Shown one piece after another: positions 1 through 9,492 of a stretch of DNA of 64,000 nucleotides. Each line of letters begins with the position of its first letter. Positions within the stretch are counted from its first letter, which is position 1. The translations under genes and the position numbers were made by a program. The notes below the pieces were generated by a model. The model searched no databases, was not told the origin of the DNA, and saw only the letters and a program-made list of their open reading frames with translations. Source of the DNA: Mesorhizobium sp. (GTDB lineage: Bacteria; Pseudomonadota; Alphaproteobacteria; Rhizobiales; Rhizobiaceae); NCBI RefSeq assembly GCF_016793485.1, contig NZ_JAEULZ010000033.1, positions 1 to 64,000 of the forward strand, written 5' to 3'.

Positions 1-113
1 TGTTGATTTCCGCCGAGAACTGACCCGGGATTGAGGGATTTTTCCATCGAGAAGTGACCCATGTTTGAACCCACCCCTGCTTGATGATCGCAGGGGACAT
101 TGGAGTGATAGAC

Positions 114-1643
114 ATGGCGTTACTGAGCGTTATCCGGCGCTGGCATTTGCGGGACGGACTTTCGATCCGGGAGATTGCGCGGCGCACAGGGCTGTCGCGG
201 AACACGATCCGCAAATACCTGCGATCCGACGAGGTCGAGCCCCGCTTTCGAGTGCCGGAGCGGCCGAGCAAGCTCGATGCCTATGCCGAGCGGCTGTCGG
301 CCTGGCTGAGGACGGAAGCAAACAGGCCGCGCAAGCAGAAGCGCACGGTCAAGCAGTTGCACGCCGATCTGATGAGCCTCGGCTATGAGGGCTCTTACGG
401 CCGTGTCGCCGCCTTTGCGCGTGACTGGAAAGAAGAGCGTCAGCGTCAGATGCAAACGAGCGGGCGCGGCACCTTCGTGCCGTTGGCGTTCGATCCCGGC
501 GAAGCGTTCCAGTTCGACTGGTCGGAAGACTGGGCGATCATCGGCGGCGAGCGCACCAAATTGCAGGTTGCCCACTTAAAGCTGAGCTACAGCCGTGCCT
601 TCATCGTGCGGGCCTATCCGCTGCAAACGCACGAGATGCTGTTCGATGCCCACAACCACGCCTTCCGGGTTCTGGGCGGCGTTCCCCGGCGCGGGATCTA
701 TGACAACATGCGCACAGCGATCGACAGGATCGGCCGCGGCAAGGAACGCCAGGTCAATGCCCGCTTCTCGGCCATGGCCAGTCACTATCTGTTCGAGGCC
801 GAGTTTTGCAATCCGGCCTCGGGCTGGGAGAAGGGACAGGTCGAGAAGAACGTCCAGGACGCCCGCCACCGGCTATGGCAGCCGATGCCGCGCTTTCCAT
901 CGCTGGAGGCCCTGAACGACTGGCTGGAGCAGCGATGCCGGGAACTGTGGCAAGAGATTCCTCATGGCCTCAGACCCGGAACGATCGAGGACATCCGGGC
1001 CGAGGAGGCTCAGTTCCTGATGCCGATGCCTCGCCTCTTCGACGGCTTCGTCGAATACACCAAGCGGGTCTCTCCGACCTGCCTGGTTCATCTGGAGCGC
1101 AACCGCTACAGCGTGCCGGCATCCTTCGCCAACCGGCCGGTCAGCCTCCGGGTCTATCCGGAACGGATTGTGGTTGCCGCCGAAGGGCAGCTCATCTGCG
1201 AGCACCGCCGCATCATCGAGCGGTCGCACGACCGTCTTGGCCAGACCATCTACGATTGGCGGCATTATCTGGCGGTCATTCAGCGCAAGCCGGGAGCCTT
1301 GCGCAACGGCGCGCCCTTCACCGAACTGCCCGAAGCCTTCAAACGGCTGCAGCAGCATCTGCTCAGAAAGCCCGGCGGCGACCGGGAGATGGTCGAGATC
1401 CTGGCCCTTGTCCTGCAACATGACGAGCAGGCCGTGCTGGCGGCTGTGGAGATGGCACTCGACACCGGCGTCCCGACCAAAATCCATATCCTCAATCTCC
1501 TGCACAGGCTGGTCGATGGCAGGCCGCTCACACCGCCAGTCATCGATGCCCCGCAGGCGCTGAGCCTGGCCAAGGAGCCACAGGCCAATGTCGAGCGCTA
1601 CGATGCGCTGCGCCAGGCCAGGGAGGTGCGCCATGCGTCATGA
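114..1643 (+). CDS. istA: IS21 transposase IstA
   Basis: DDE-type transposase that cuts and joins the element ends. An N-terminal helix-turn-helix ([21 protein letters not shown], about residues 17-37) precedes an rve-type catalytic core. Candidate acidic residues lie in FQFDWSED, in YDNMRTAID and in EKGQVEKN. At about 509 residues it has the usual IstA length. I chose ATG 114; TTG 81 and ATG 84 in the same frame would add ten or eleven residues without family similarity. The 3' end overlaps istB by 11 bases, which indicates translational coupling. No frameshift is seen. Confidence 0.93.
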   Translation: MALLSVIRRWHLRDGLSIREIARRTGLSRNTIRKYLRSDEVEPRFRVPERPSKLDAYAERLSAWLRTEANRPRKQKRTVKQLHADLMSLGYEGSYGRVAAFARDWKEERQRQMQTSGRGTFVPLAFDPGEAFQFDWSEDWAIIGGERTKLQVAHLKLSYSRAFIVRAYPLQTHEMLFDAHNHAFRVLGGVPRRGIYDNMRTAIDRIGRGKERQVNARFSAMASHYLFEAEFCNPASGWEKGQVEKNVQDARHRLWQPMPRFPSLEALNDWLEQRCRELWQEIPHGLRPGTIEDIRAEEAQFLMPMPRLFDGFVEYTKRVSPTCLVHLERNRYSVPASFANRPVSLRVYPERIVVAAEGQLICEHRRIIERSHDRLGQTIYDWRHYLAVIQRKPGALRNGAPFTELPEAFKRLQQHLLRKPGGDREMVEILALVLQHDEQAVLAAVEMALDTGVPTKIHILNLLHRLVDGRPLTPPVIDAPQALSLAKEPQANVERYDALRQAREVRHAS

Positions 1644-2427
1644 TCCCGCCAGCGGCGCCATCGTCATCATGCTCAGAAGCCTGAAGATGCACGGCATGGC
1701 GCAGGCCGTCGCCGAGCTCACCGAACAGGCCGCTCCCGCCTTCGAGGCCGCCATCCCGATCCTGTCGCAACTGCTGAAGGCCGAGATGGCAGAACGGGAG
1801 GTCAGATCCACCGCCTATCAGCTCAAGGCAGCCCGCTTCCCCGTCTATCGTGACCTGGCCGGCTTCGACTTCGCCAGCAGTGAGATCAACGAAGCCCTCG
1901 TGCGACAGCTCCATCGCTGTGAGTTCATGGCGGATGCCAACAACGTCGTGCTTGTCGGAGGTCCAGGCACCGGAAAGACCCACATCGCTACAGCTCTCGG
2001 CGTGCAGGCGGTCGAGCATCATCGCAAGCGTGTCCGCTTCTTCTCAACCGTCGAACTCGTCAACGTGCTCGAACAGGAGAAGGCCCAGGGCAGAGCAGGT
2101 CAGATCGCCAATCGGCTCGCCCATTCCGATCTCGTCATCCTCGACGAACTCGGATACCTGCCCTTTAGTGCATCAGGCGGAGCGCTGCTGTTCCATCTGC
2201 TGAGCACCCTCTACGAGCGCACCAGCGTCGTCATCACCACCAATCTTAGCTTCAGTGAATGGGCTACCGTCTTTGGCGACGCCAAGATGACAACCGCACT
2301 CCTCGATCGGCTGACCCATCACTGCCACATTCTGGAGACCGGAAACGACAGCTTCCGCTTCAAAAACAGTTCCGCCCAGCCCACAGGCAAAAAGAAGGAG
2401 AAAGCTGCGCCCTTGACCAAAACCTGA
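1633..2427 (+). CDS. istB: IS21 helper ATPase IstB
   Basis: AAA+ ATPase that helps IstA select and deliver target DNA. The Walker A motif is GGPGTGKTH, Walker B is [10 protein letters not shown], and the DnaC-like fold continues to a basic C-terminus rich in Lys. Start ATG 1633 ([10 protein letters not shown]) lies inside the end of istA; the same frame is open further upstream, but that stretch is istA in another frame. Length 264 residues, slightly longer than typical IstB (about 250). Intact. Confidence 0.93.
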   Translation: MRHDPASGAIVIMLRSLKMHGMAQAVAELTEQAAPAFEAAIPILSQLLKAEMAEREVRSTAYQLKAARFPVYRDLAGFDFASSEINEALVRQLHRCEFMADANNVVLVGGPGTGKTHIATALGVQAVEHHRKRVRFFSTVELVNVLEQEKAQGRAGQIANRLAHSDLVILDELGYLPFSASGGALLFHLLSTLYERTSVVITTNLSFSEWATVFGDAKMTTALLDRLTHHCHILETGNDSFRFKNSSAQPTGKKKEKAAPLTKT

Positions 2428-2528
2428 CACCCAAACCATACATGAAGGCGGGTCACTTCTCGGCGAAAATCCCGGGTCAGCTCTCAGCGGAAATCAACAG
2501 TCACGTGACCGATCCCAACTCTATCGTC

Positions 2529-2571
2529 GACGATCAGTGACATCTAGTCAAGCCAATTGTCACTGATCGTC
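2529..2571. promoter_or_regulatory. 14-bp inverted repeat upstream of XRE regulator
   Basis: GACGATCAGTGACA (2529-2542) is repeated in perfect inverted orientation at 2558-2571, with a 15-nt spacer. It ends 37 bp before the GTG start of the XRE-type gene. An operator for that regulator or an RNA hairpin are both possible. There is no T-run, so it is not a classical terminator. Confidence 0.5.
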
Positions 2572-2608
2572 TGTAGACCGATAGCCGACAGGAACCGACC
2601 GTCGTCAT

Positions 2609-2812
2609 GTGAATATTCGAAACCGCCTTGCTCGCAATTTGCGTCAACTGAGACAGGAAAAGGGTCTGTCACAGGAGGCATTCGCGTTCGACGCGAAACT
2701 CCATCGGACCTATATTTCCGACCTGGAACGTGGCGCACGCAACCCGACGATCACGGTCGTGGAGAAACTGGCGAAGGCGTTGGGTGTGAAGTCCGGAAGG
2801 TTACTCGACTAG
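2609..2812 (+). CDS. Small XRE-family (Cro/cI) transcriptional regulator
   Basis: A 67-residue protein that is almost entirely one HTH_3 domain. Helix two and the recognition helix lie in LSQEAFAFDAKLHRTYISDLERG (about residues 20-42), followed by the usual NPTITVVEKLAKALGV tail. The start is GTG 2609; no ATG is available in frame. It stands alone between the IS21 element and a RidA gene on the other strand. An inverted repeat lies just upstream and may be its operator. Its targets are unknown. Stand-alone proteins of this size include restriction-modification controllers, but no such genes are present here. Confidence 0.8.
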   Translation: MNIRNRLARNLRQLRQEKGLSQEAFAFDAKLHRTYISDLERGARNPTITVVEKLAKALGVKSGRLLD

Positions 2813-2959
2813 ACGCTATTGGATTCAGTCCACTGGGTGATTTGTCCGGGGTCCCAGAGCGTCCTGGTGGCCAACACCGCGATCGACGGGTCGGACATCA
2901 CCCACGTGACAATTTCGGTCGTCAGTGTACATGACCGATTTCACACTGAGACGAACAAT

Positions 2960-3370
2960 TTAGGACGCCTTAACTGCCCACATTTCTACCTCGACAAGAA
3001 AGCCGGGCAGCAAGCCCGCCTGGACAGCCGTTCTGACCGGCAATACTTCGGGCATCATCGACTCATAGACTGAGTTGAAGCGCTGCCAGTGCGACAAGTC
3101 AGTTAAATAGATATTCACCTTGAACACGTCCGACAGCGTACAACTGGCGCTGCCTAGTTGTGTGACGCAGTTCTGAAGCGTAGCGCGGGCCTGATCCTCG
3201 ATCGTTTCACCGATGACGGAACCATCGCTGTCGACTGCCACCTGGCCCGAAATTACAACCAGCCTTCGGGCCTCCACTTCAAGCACAGGGGAATAGGGAC
3301 CTGCCGTGGCATGCTGCCTTGAGTCTTTCGGGCGCAGCTTCAGCGCATTTGAGTTCTGTTCGTTCGGCAT
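2960..3370 (-). CDS. RidA/YjgF/UK114-family protein
   Basis: RidA-family enzymes hydrolyse reactive imines or enamines, or similar deaminations, in the cytoplasm. The 136-residue product has the family pattern: GPYSPVLEVEARRLVVISGQ near the start, QNCVTQLGSASCTLSDVFKVNIYLTD in the middle and LPVRTAVQAGLLPGFLVEVEMWA at the end, with the conserved Arg in PVRTAV. I start it at MPNEQ (3370); the frame is open to 3433 but the extra 21 residues are not RidA-like. It is the last gene of the sugar-ABC operon, 92 bp after the binding-protein stop and behind a stem-loop, so it may be expressed less. A second RidA lies at 40247-40633. Confidence 0.88.
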   Translation of the reverse strand: MPNEQNSNALKLRPKDSRQHATAGPYSPVLEVEARRLVVISGQVAVDSDGSVIGETIEDQARATLQNCVTQLGSASCTLSDVFKVNIYLTDLSHWQRFNSVYESMMPEVLPVRTAVQAGLLPGFLVEVEMWAVKAS

Positions 3371-3421
3371 CCGGATCTCCGCGGCCTCATGAGGCTTTCC
3401 GGCCAGGAGGCTTCCTAGGGA

Positions 3422-3450
3422 GGGACGGCTCACTGGTCTTGGAGCCGCCC
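3422..3450 (-). terminator. Stem-loop between binding-protein gene and ridA-like gene
   Basis: GGGACGGCTC (3422-3431) pairs with GAGCCGCCC (3442-3450) with one bulge. No U-tract follows on the minus strand, so this is probably an RNA-stabilising or attenuating hairpin behind the highly expressed binding-protein gene rather than a full terminator. Confidence 0.45.
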
Positions 3451-3462
3451 AAACTAGTCAGT

Positions 3463-4422
3463 TTAGAACTTGCTGTCTTCGTCGTAGAACTTCACCGCGT
3501 TGTCCTTGGTGATGATAGGCGAAGGCAGGACCGTCTCCTTCTCCGCCGTGCCGCCTGCAAGGATTGCCATGGCGCGATGGAAACCGGCACGGCCGATCTG
3601 GTCGGACGAATTACGACCCGTTGCCGCATAGTTTGAACCCTCGCGCATAATCTCCTTGAGAGTGCCCATCTCACCATCGACAGACGTGATGAATATCTGT
3701 TCGGCCTTGCCTGCGTCGGCGATGGCTTTCTGCGCGCCAAGGCACATGGAGTCATTCTCGCAGAACACGGCGTTCAGGTCGTCGTTCTTGGACAGAAGAT
3801 CCTCCATCTGGGTGAAGCCTCCATCCGCGCTCCATTCGCCCCAGCCAGGTGCCACGACCGCCTGGATCCCGGTTCCCTCGAATTTCGACTGGACGCCGCC
3901 AGAGCGATTGGAGCCGATCGTGTTGTCTGCGGGGCCGCCGCGAATGATGGCGACTTTGCCCTTGCCGTCCAGACGCTTGACGATGTAGTCGCCGATCCCC
4001 TCGCCGATAGCCCTGTTGTCGGGACCGACCCAGCTGGTGAAGTCGCCACCTTTCAGCAGTCTGTCGACCATGACGATGGGTGTGCCAGCCTGATTGATCG
4101 CCTCGATCGCGGCCGGAGCGGCTTCGATCCATGCGCCGGAGATGATGAAGACGTTTACGTTCTGGTTGAGCAGATCCTCGACGTCGGAGGTCAGCTTGGC
4201 GACATCGCCCTTGGCATCGGTCGAGAGCACCTTGACGTTGGAGAAGTGGTCTGCCTCAGCCTTCACGGCGGCGTCCATACCGACGAAATAGGCGCAGCAG
4301 AGGGACAGGTTCACCATCCCTATCTTGATTTCCTTGTCCTGCGCCGACACAGGCGCGACAGCCAATGCTGCCACGGCCATGCCCGCAAGCACCGTTGTTT
4401 TCAGTTTCCCAAAGACTCCCAT
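3463..4422 (-). CDS. Sugar ABC importer, periplasmic binding protein (RbsB/Peripla_BP_4 type)
   Basis: Captures the substrate in the periplasm for the importer encoded upstream. A Sec signal peptide covers residues 1 to about 28 (hydrophobic VLAGMAVAALAVAPVSAQ, cleavage near SAQ-DK). The mature protein has the class I binding-protein fold: KIGMVNLSLCCAYFVGMDAAVKAEA, a sugar-contact type VMVDRLL, and VDGEMGTLKEI. It is 319 residues, normal for the family. The neighbouring Cys-Cys pair at the ligand entrance is unusual. Order in the operon is aldehyde dehydrogenase, ATPase, permease, binding protein, RidA. The substrate is probably a sugar or polyol, not defined by sequence. Confidence 0.9.
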   Translation of the reverse strand: MGVFGKLKTTVLAGMAVAALAVAPVSAQDKEIKIGMVNLSLCCAYFVGMDAAVKAEADHFSNVKVLSTDAKGDVAKLTSDVEDLLNQNVNVFIISGAWIEAAPAAIEAINQAGTPIVMVDRLLKGGDFTSWVGPDNRAIGEGIGDYIVKRLDGKGKVAIIRGGPADNTIGSNRSGGVQSKFEGTGIQAVVAPGWGEWSADGGFTQMEDLLSKNDDLNAVFCENDSMCLGAQKAIADAGKAEQIFITSVDGEMGTLKEIMREGSNYAATGRNSSDQIGRAGFHRAMAILAGGTAEKETVLPSPIITKDNAVKFYDEDSKF

Positions 4423-4461
4423 TTCTTTTCCTTCCTCTTGTTGACCGGCTGCGCCGGCAGT

Positions 4462-5409
4462 TCAAACCCTCTTTCGCCTGGCAAGCACCGCCACCAGGAT
4501 GATCAGGCCCTTCAAAAGCTGCTGATAATAAGAATCGACGTTGAAGAGGTTCAGCACGTTGTCGACGACGGCGAGCGCCACGACGCCGCCGAGCACCCCA
4601 AGCGCAGTTCCCCCTCCGCCGCCGAGCAATCCTCCGCCGATGACGACGGCGGCGATGGCGTCCAGCTCATAGCCAATACCGACGCTCGGCTGTGCAATGC
4701 CAAGTCGTGAGGCGAGCAGTACCCCGGCGATGGCCGCGAACAGGCCGCAAGCGACGTAGGCGAAAATCAGGTGCTTGTTGACGTTGACGCCGGCCAGCCT
4801 GACGGCTTCCTTGTTGACGCCAAGCGCAAAGGCAGCCCGCCCAGAGATAGTATGGTTTAGGTAGAACCACACGCACGGAACAGCGATCGCAAAAATGATG
4901 AAGTTGACGGGCACTGGCCCGACAAAAGCTCCACCGATCAGACCGCGAAACATTTCATCGACGGGATACCGTGGGGTGTCGGCATAGACATAGGTCAGGC
5001 CACGCAGGCTGCCCATCGTCGCCAGGGTTACAATGAAGGGCTGCAGGTTGAAGCGTGCCGTCAGCCAGCCGTTGAGGAAGCCGACACCCGCGCCCATGGC
5101 GAGTGCGATGGTGATCGCCATGGAGAAATGCATCTGCTGCTGCAGCCCGGTCGCAAGCAATCCCGCAAAAGCCAGAACCGATCCAACCGACAGATCTATG
5201 CCACCGGTCCGGATAACCATCAGCATGCCAAGGCTGAGGAAGCCGTTGGTCACAAGCTGCCTTGAGATATTGACGAGGTTGCGCTGTGTGAGGAACGCAT
5301 CGGACGCCACGGCCGCGAAGACGACAAGCAGAAGGATCGCCGCGACGAAGAATATGTCTGCGCGGCTGAAGCCATGCAGGGTTCGTTGAGATGTCACTGT
5401 CGCGCTCAA
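4462..5409 (-). CDS. Sugar ABC importer, permease (RbsC/BPD_transp_2 type)
   Basis: Inner-membrane permease of 315 residues with about ten hydrophobic segments. It carries the family signature GIDLSVGSVLAFAG (about 69-82) and the C-terminal AVVIGGGLLGGGGGTALGVLGG loop that contacts the ATPase. Its ATG overlaps the stop of the ATPase gene by four bases (ATGA), so translation is coupled. It pairs with the 3463-4422 binding protein and the 5406-6929 ATPase. Confidence 0.92.
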   Translation of the reverse strand: MSATVTSQRTLHGFSRADIFFVAAILLLVVFAAVASDAFLTQRNLVNISRQLVTNGFLSLGMLMVIRTGGIDLSVGSVLAFAGLLATGLQQQMHFSMAITIALAMGAGVGFLNGWLTARFNLQPFIVTLATMGSLRGLTYVYADTPRYPVDEMFRGLIGGAFVGPVPVNFIIFAIAVPCVWFYLNHTISGRAAFALGVNKEAVRLAGVNVNKHLIFAYVACGLFAAIAGVLLASRLGIAQPSVGIGYELDAIAAVVIGGGLLGGGGGTALGVLGGVVALAVVDNVLNLFNVDSYYQQLLKGLIILVAVLARRKRV

Positions 5410-6929
5410 TTCGGCCGCCCCATGGTGGCTTGAGCCGCGTCTAGGCCGGCGGCGTGGGCGAAGACTGTCTCAGGCTGAAAATCTGTGGGCTGCAGTTCCG
5501 CCACGATGCTACCGTCGCGCACGACAAGCAGACGATCAGCCATGCCGAGAACCTCGGGCATCTCCGAGGAGATCATGAGCACTGCCATGCCACCGTCGGC
5601 GAGATCGCGGATCATTTGGTAGATTTCGACCTTGGTAGCGATGTCGACGCCGCGAGTGGGCTCATCGAAGATGAATAGCTGGATGTCCTCTACCAGCAGC
5701 CATTTTGCGAGCACGACCTTCTGCTGGTTTCCGCCTGACAGCTGACGCACTGGCTGCGAAGGATCGGCGAGCTTTATCGAGAGCTCGCGAATCTTTTCAT
5801 CGACAAGTGTGCGGCGCTTCTCCCCGTTGATTATACCGCTCGGCGCATAACGTGAGAAACTTGCCAGGCCGGCATTGTCGATAACACTGGCGTCGAGCGC
5901 CAGGCCGTCGCCCTTTCGATCCTCCGTCACCATCGCGACACGGCCGCGAACCGCCTCCGCGGGCGTCGCGAATTTTTCACTCTTACCGCCGAGGCGCACC
6001 GTGCCGTGGTCGGCCGGTCGCGCGCCGAAGATCGCTTTGGCGATTTCCGTGCGGCCGCTGCCAACCAGCCCGAACATGCCAACGATTTCGCCCGCACGCA
6101 CGTCGAAGCTGACATCGCGGAAATGACCGGCCAGCGACAAGTTCTCGACTTGCAGGATGGGATGTCCCGCAGCACCTCGACGTACGGGAAAGACTGCCGA
6201 AAGCGACCGCCCGACCATCGCCTGAATGAGAGTTGCTTGATCGAGCTGGGACGCCTCGCCCGAAAGCACGCTGCGGCCATCCTTGAGGACAACGATCTCG
6301 TCAGCAATGGCATAGATCTCTTCCAGCCGATGCGAGATGTACAGCACCGTGGTGCCGGCTGCGGCCAGCTTGCGCACCTTGTCGAACAGCTTGTCGGTTT
6401 CGGCCGCCGACAGCACCGCCGTAGGCTCGTCGAGGATCAGAATCTGTGGCTCGGTTGCCAGCGCCTTGGCGATCTCCACGATCTGTTGGCGCGCGACGCT
6501 GAGCGAGCCAGCCAGCGCGGTCGGATCAATATCCGGAAAGCCAAGGTCGGAAAGCACCCCTGCCGCGATTCCATTTGCCTTGGGCCAATCGACCACGAAT
6601 GACAGACCGCGCGTCGGCAAGCGCCCGAGCAGGATGTTTTCCGCTACGCTGATATGCGGCAACAGGCTGAGCTCTTGGTAGACGATGCGTATGCCGAGAT
6701 CCATCGCATCGGCCGGAGTGCGAATTGCTGCGCTTTTTCCCTCCAGCAGGATGTCACCGGCATCCGGTAACGTGGCTCCTGACAGCGTTTTCATCAGGGT
6801 CGATTTTCCGGCGCCATTCTCCCCGCAAAGAGCCAGCACCCGGCCTTGCGCGACAGCGAAGGAAATGTCGCGCACCGCCGGATTTCCATCGTAGCTCTTG
6901 GCAATGTTCCTGACCGCGAGATGAGGCAT
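5406..6929 (-). CDS. Sugar ABC importer, tandem ATPase (RbsA/MglA type)
   Basis: Cytoplasmic motor of the importer, with two ABC domains in 507 residues. The N-terminal half has Walker A GENGAGKST (36-44), a degenerate signature LSVARQQ and Walker B ILILDEPTAVL. The C-terminal half has the degenerate P-loop GLVGSGRTE, a full signature LSGGNQQK and Walker B LFIFDEPTRGVD. This is the normal asymmetric arrangement of the CUT2 family. The start ATG overlaps the stop of the upstream aldehyde dehydrogenase (TGATG). Confidence 0.94.
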   Translation of the reverse strand: MPHLAVRNIAKSYDGNPAVRDISFAVAQGRVLALCGENGAGKSTLMKTLSGATLPDAGDILLEGKSAAIRTPADAMDLGIRIVYQELSLLPHISVAENILLGRLPTRGLSFVVDWPKANGIAAGVLSDLGFPDIDPTALAGSLSVARQQIVEIAKALATEPQILILDEPTAVLSAAETDKLFDKVRKLAAAGTTVLYISHRLEEIYAIADEIVVLKDGRSVLSGEASQLDQATLIQAMVGRSLSAVFPVRRGAAGHPILQVENLSLAGHFRDVSFDVRAGEIVGMFGLVGSGRTEIAKAIFGARPADHGTVRLGGKSEKFATPAEAVRGRVAMVTEDRKGDGLALDASVIDNAGLASFSRYAPSGIINGEKRRTLVDEKIRELSIKLADPSQPVRQLSGGNQQKVVLAKWLLVEDIQLFIFDEPTRGVDIATKVEIYQMIRDLADGGMAVLMISSEMPEVLGMADRLLVVRDGSIVAELQPTDFQPETVFAHAAGLDAAQATMGRPN

Positions 6930-8371
6930 CAGGTTGCTCCAAAGACTTCATGTAGAAGCAGCGTCTTCTGCTTGCTCATCTCCTGCAACGTATCGTGAAT
7001 GCCCTCCCGGCCATTGCCGCTTTCCTTGTTGCCGCCGAATGGCAGCGTCTCGACGCGGACTGCCGTCGTGTGATTGACGATGACCGTACCGACATCGAGC
7101 ACTTGATAGGCCCGCATCACCTTGCGAAGGTCATGGGTGAAGATCGCCGCCTGTAGTCCGAAGGGACTGTCATTGGCGAGGGCGAGCGCGTCCTCGAACC
7201 TATCGTAGGGTATAAGTGGCAGCACGGGACCGAAGGTTTCCTCCGCGAAGGCCGGTGTGCCCGGTGTGACGCCAGTCAGGATTGTCGGTTCAAAGAAATT
7301 GTCGTGGCGCTTACCTCCGGTGACAACAGACGCACCGTCGTTCACCGCCTGAAAAACCTGGGCCTCGACCCGCTCGGCGCTGCGTCTGTTGATCAGAGGG
7401 CCAACATCGGTATCGGGATCCATCGGATCGCCGGTTCTCAGCGATGCCGTTCGACCTGCGACGGCATCGAGTAAATCCCTGTAGATCGTCCTCTCGACCA
7501 GCACCCGTTTAACTGCGCAACAAATCTGCCCGTTACCGGATGTGAAACGCCCGGCAATAAGCGCGGCAGCGGTCGCCTCTATGTCAGCGTCGCCGCATAC
7601 TATTGTCGCATCGTTCCCACCAAGCTCCAGATGAACCTTCTTCAGAGTGGGTGCCGCCACCTCGAGGATCCGGCGGCCCGCCGCAGTGGAGCCGGTCATG
7701 GCGACCAACTGGACTCCCTCTGCTTGAACGAGCGCTTCGCCGATCTCGCGCCCTCCAGTAAGAAGCTGATGAGCTCCGGCTGGTAGTCCCGCCTCCTCTA
7801 AGAAGCGGCTGACCTCGATGATCGTGAGAGGGCAGTCCTCGGGAGTCTTCGTGATTACGGCGTTGCCCGCGGCAAGCCCACCCGCGACCTTATGGCTCCA
7901 GAGTTCGACGGGGTAATTGAAAGGTACGATTGCGGCGACGACCCCAAGGGGTTCGCGCATAGTAATCGCCATCGACTTTTCCCGGCCGGGAATCGAGTGC
8001 AGCGGCATCGACCGACCAAACTGCCGCTTCGCCTCTTCGGCATAGCCGCGGAAGATTCGCGCGGCGACGCCAACCTCGCTGGTTGTCTCACCTATGCGCT
8101 TGCCGTTCTCCCGGCACAGCAACCGGCCAAGTCCTGCCTGGTTGTCTTCGATCCGCCGCGCGACCGCTTCCAGAATCTCGTATCTGCGCCAAGCAGGCAT
8201 CGCAGCCATTAACGCTTTGCCCCTCTGTGCTGCAGCAACAGCGCGTTCAACGTCGAAGGCAGTTGCCCGCGGCACGGTACCAACCTCTCCGTCCGTCGCG
8301 GGGTTCAGGACAGGCTCGATCGAACGGTCGGACGCAGCGGTCCATTGCCCATCGATCAACATATCCATCAC
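6929..8371 (-). CDS. NAD(P)-dependent aldehyde dehydrogenase
   Basis: Oxidises an aldehyde to the acid. The 480-residue protein has the catalytic Cys in GQIC (C284), the general base Glu in LELGGND (E249), the PFNYP active-site loop and the MTGSTAAGRRI cofactor loop. The doubled Cys and NVP-like features recall succinate-semialdehyde or lactaldehyde dehydrogenases. It is the first gene of the operon with the CUT2 sugar importer, so it probably oxidises an aldehyde formed from the imported substrate. Three in-frame start codons lie close together (8371, 8368, 8362); I keep the first. A GntR/FCD regulator is encoded divergently. Confidence 0.92.
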   Translation of the reverse strand: MMDMLIDGQWTAASDRSIEPVLNPATDGEVGTVPRATAFDVERAVAAAQRGKALMAAMPAWRRYEILEAVARRIEDNQAGLGRLLCRENGKRIGETTSEVGVAARIFRGYAEEAKRQFGRSMPLHSIPGREKSMAITMREPLGVVAAIVPFNYPVELWSHKVAGGLAAGNAVITKTPEDCPLTIIEVSRFLEEAGLPAGAHQLLTGGREIGEALVQAEGVQLVAMTGSTAAGRRILEVAAPTLKKVHLELGGNDATIVCGDADIEATAAALIAGRFTSGNGQICCAVKRVLVERTIYRDLLDAVAGRTASLRTGDPMDPDTDVGPLINRRSAERVEAQVFQAVNDGASVVTGGKRHDNFFEPTILTGVTPGTPAFAEETFGPVLPLIPYDRFEDALALANDSPFGLQAAIFTHDLRKVMRAYQVLDVGTVIVNHTTAVRVETLPFGGNKESGNGREGIHDTLQEMSKQKTLLLHEVFGAT

Positions 8372-8434
8372 GAAAACCTTTCGAACCGGCTTGGCGATAG
8401 CGGGTGGCTAACCGCCAACTTGAGATTTATACGT

Positions 8435-8464
8435 ACCATTTGAAACCATTTGCAACCTTTGTGT
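8435..8464. promoter_or_regulatory. Three tandem 10-bp repeats (ACCATTTGNA) in divergent promoter region
   Basis: ACCATTTGAA, ACCATTTGCA and the weaker ACCTTTGTGT follow one another directly, one helical turn apart. They lie 64-93 bp upstream of the aldehyde dehydrogenase start and about 140 bp upstream of the GntR start. A multi-protomer regulator site is a reasonable guess. Confidence 0.4.
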
Positions 8465-8605
8465 CATAGCGAGATGGTCGGATTCTTTCTCGCTGCGATG
8501 GTTGTCTATGTCTTTTGGCAGCCGGGATGCCCAATCCCGGTCGCTAATGGTTGACAGCCGAGGTTCATTCTTGCTCGTAGAGCGACCTATCTGCAGGAAT
8601 TTCGC

Positions 8606-9337
8606 ATGACCGACACGGCGCCACAGGTGTCTGCCATAACGACGAATGAGCGCGCGACACCTTCGCTGGTTTATCGGGCCCTGCTGAGAGGTATGCGAAG
8701 TGGCGCGCTGGTCCCCGGAGCAAAGCTTCCCAACGAAAGGGAGCTTGCCCAGCAGTTGAACACGAGCCGCACCGCCGTCAGAAGCGCGCTTGCGATGATG
8801 GAACGCCAGGGGCTGATAGCCCGACGCGTCGGCAGCGGTACCTATCTCACGGAGGATGCCGACCTCGTCTTTGACCGCATGGACCAGACGTCGATCGGCA
8901 GTCATGAGACGGTACCCTCCTTCGCCGAGATCGTTGAGGGACGTTTGCTCTTCGAGCCCGCGATGATGCATCTGGTCGTAAGCAGGGTTCAGCCTGAGGA
9001 GGTCGCCGAGATGCGTCGTATCCTCGACCTGATACTCTCGGCTCAGACATGGGAGGCATTCAAGGAGCGTATCTATGCGCTCCATCGCCAGATATTCGCC
9101 GCCACGCGAAATAGTTTCCTGACTCAGGTCATGGGAAACATTCTCGAGAACCGCCGCGCGGTGCATTTCGATGGACGAGACACGGACCGACCGGCCCCGG
9201 AACTCGTCGTCAAACAAACGCACAAGGACCTGAAGTCGATCGTAGACGCCATTGCTGCTCGGAACGGCAAGCTCGCGGAAGAATTGGTGAGCGATCACCT
9301 CATGCGGACCCTGGCGACCATCAATATCTGGCAATAA
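8606..9337 (+). CDS. GntR-family regulator, FadR/FCD subfamily
   Basis: A 243-residue regulator with an N-terminal winged helix (about 20-87: LVYRALLRGMRSGALVPGAKLPNERELAQQLNTSRTAVRSAL, then a wing ending IARRVGSGTYL). It is followed by an all-helical FCD ligand domain with FEPAMMHLVV and metal-site type histidines (LHRQIF, SDHLMRT). It diverges from the aldehyde dehydrogenase/sugar-ABC operon (gap 234 bp) and is its likely local regulator, responding to the substrate or a sugar acid. The start ATG 8606 is supported by the full HTH. Confidence 0.9.
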   Translation: MTDTAPQVSAITTNERATPSLVYRALLRGMRSGALVPGAKLPNERELAQQLNTSRTAVRSALAMMERQGLIARRVGSGTYLTEDADLVFDRMDQTSIGSHETVPSFAEIVEGRLLFEPAMMHLVVSRVQPEEVAEMRRILDLILSAQTWEAFKERIYALHRQIFAATRNSFLTQVMGNILENRRAVHFDGRDTDRPAPELVVKQTHKDLKSIVDAIAARNGKLAEELVSDHLMRTLATINIWQ

Positions 9338-9492
9338 GCGGCAGGTCTGGTTTTCAACTTCGCGCGTGAGCCGCGTGGACGGCGATCCACCTTTTCCGCC
9401 ACCATCCATCCAGCCAGCTGTCTCGTTCATTGGTGCAGCGGTAATTCAATAATTATATTCGGTCAATAATAAATGAACTTGCTAACCAAGAA

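Larger units (their letters stand above)
1..2499 (+). mobile_element. IS21-family insertion sequence, complete
   Basis: Both ends are visible. The first bases (TGTTGATTTCCGC...) and the reverse complement of 2450-2499 match over most of about 50 bp. Each end carries two copies of a GA(A/G)(C/G)TGACCC-like sub-repeat (about 13-25 and 48-60 on the left, 2451-2463 and about 2473-2487 on the right), the multiple-repeat end structure typical of IS21. The element holds istA followed by overlapping istB. Position 1 of the window coincides with the first base of the element, so the left flank and any target-site duplication cannot be seen. Both genes are intact, so it may be active. Confidence 0.95.

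Noticed and set aside
8408-9430. A 340-codon minus-strand open frame that would extend the ALDH operon
   Set aside because: Antisense to the GntR/FCD regulator, whose winged helix and FCD domain are complete. The antisense product is low-complexity and lacks a family.
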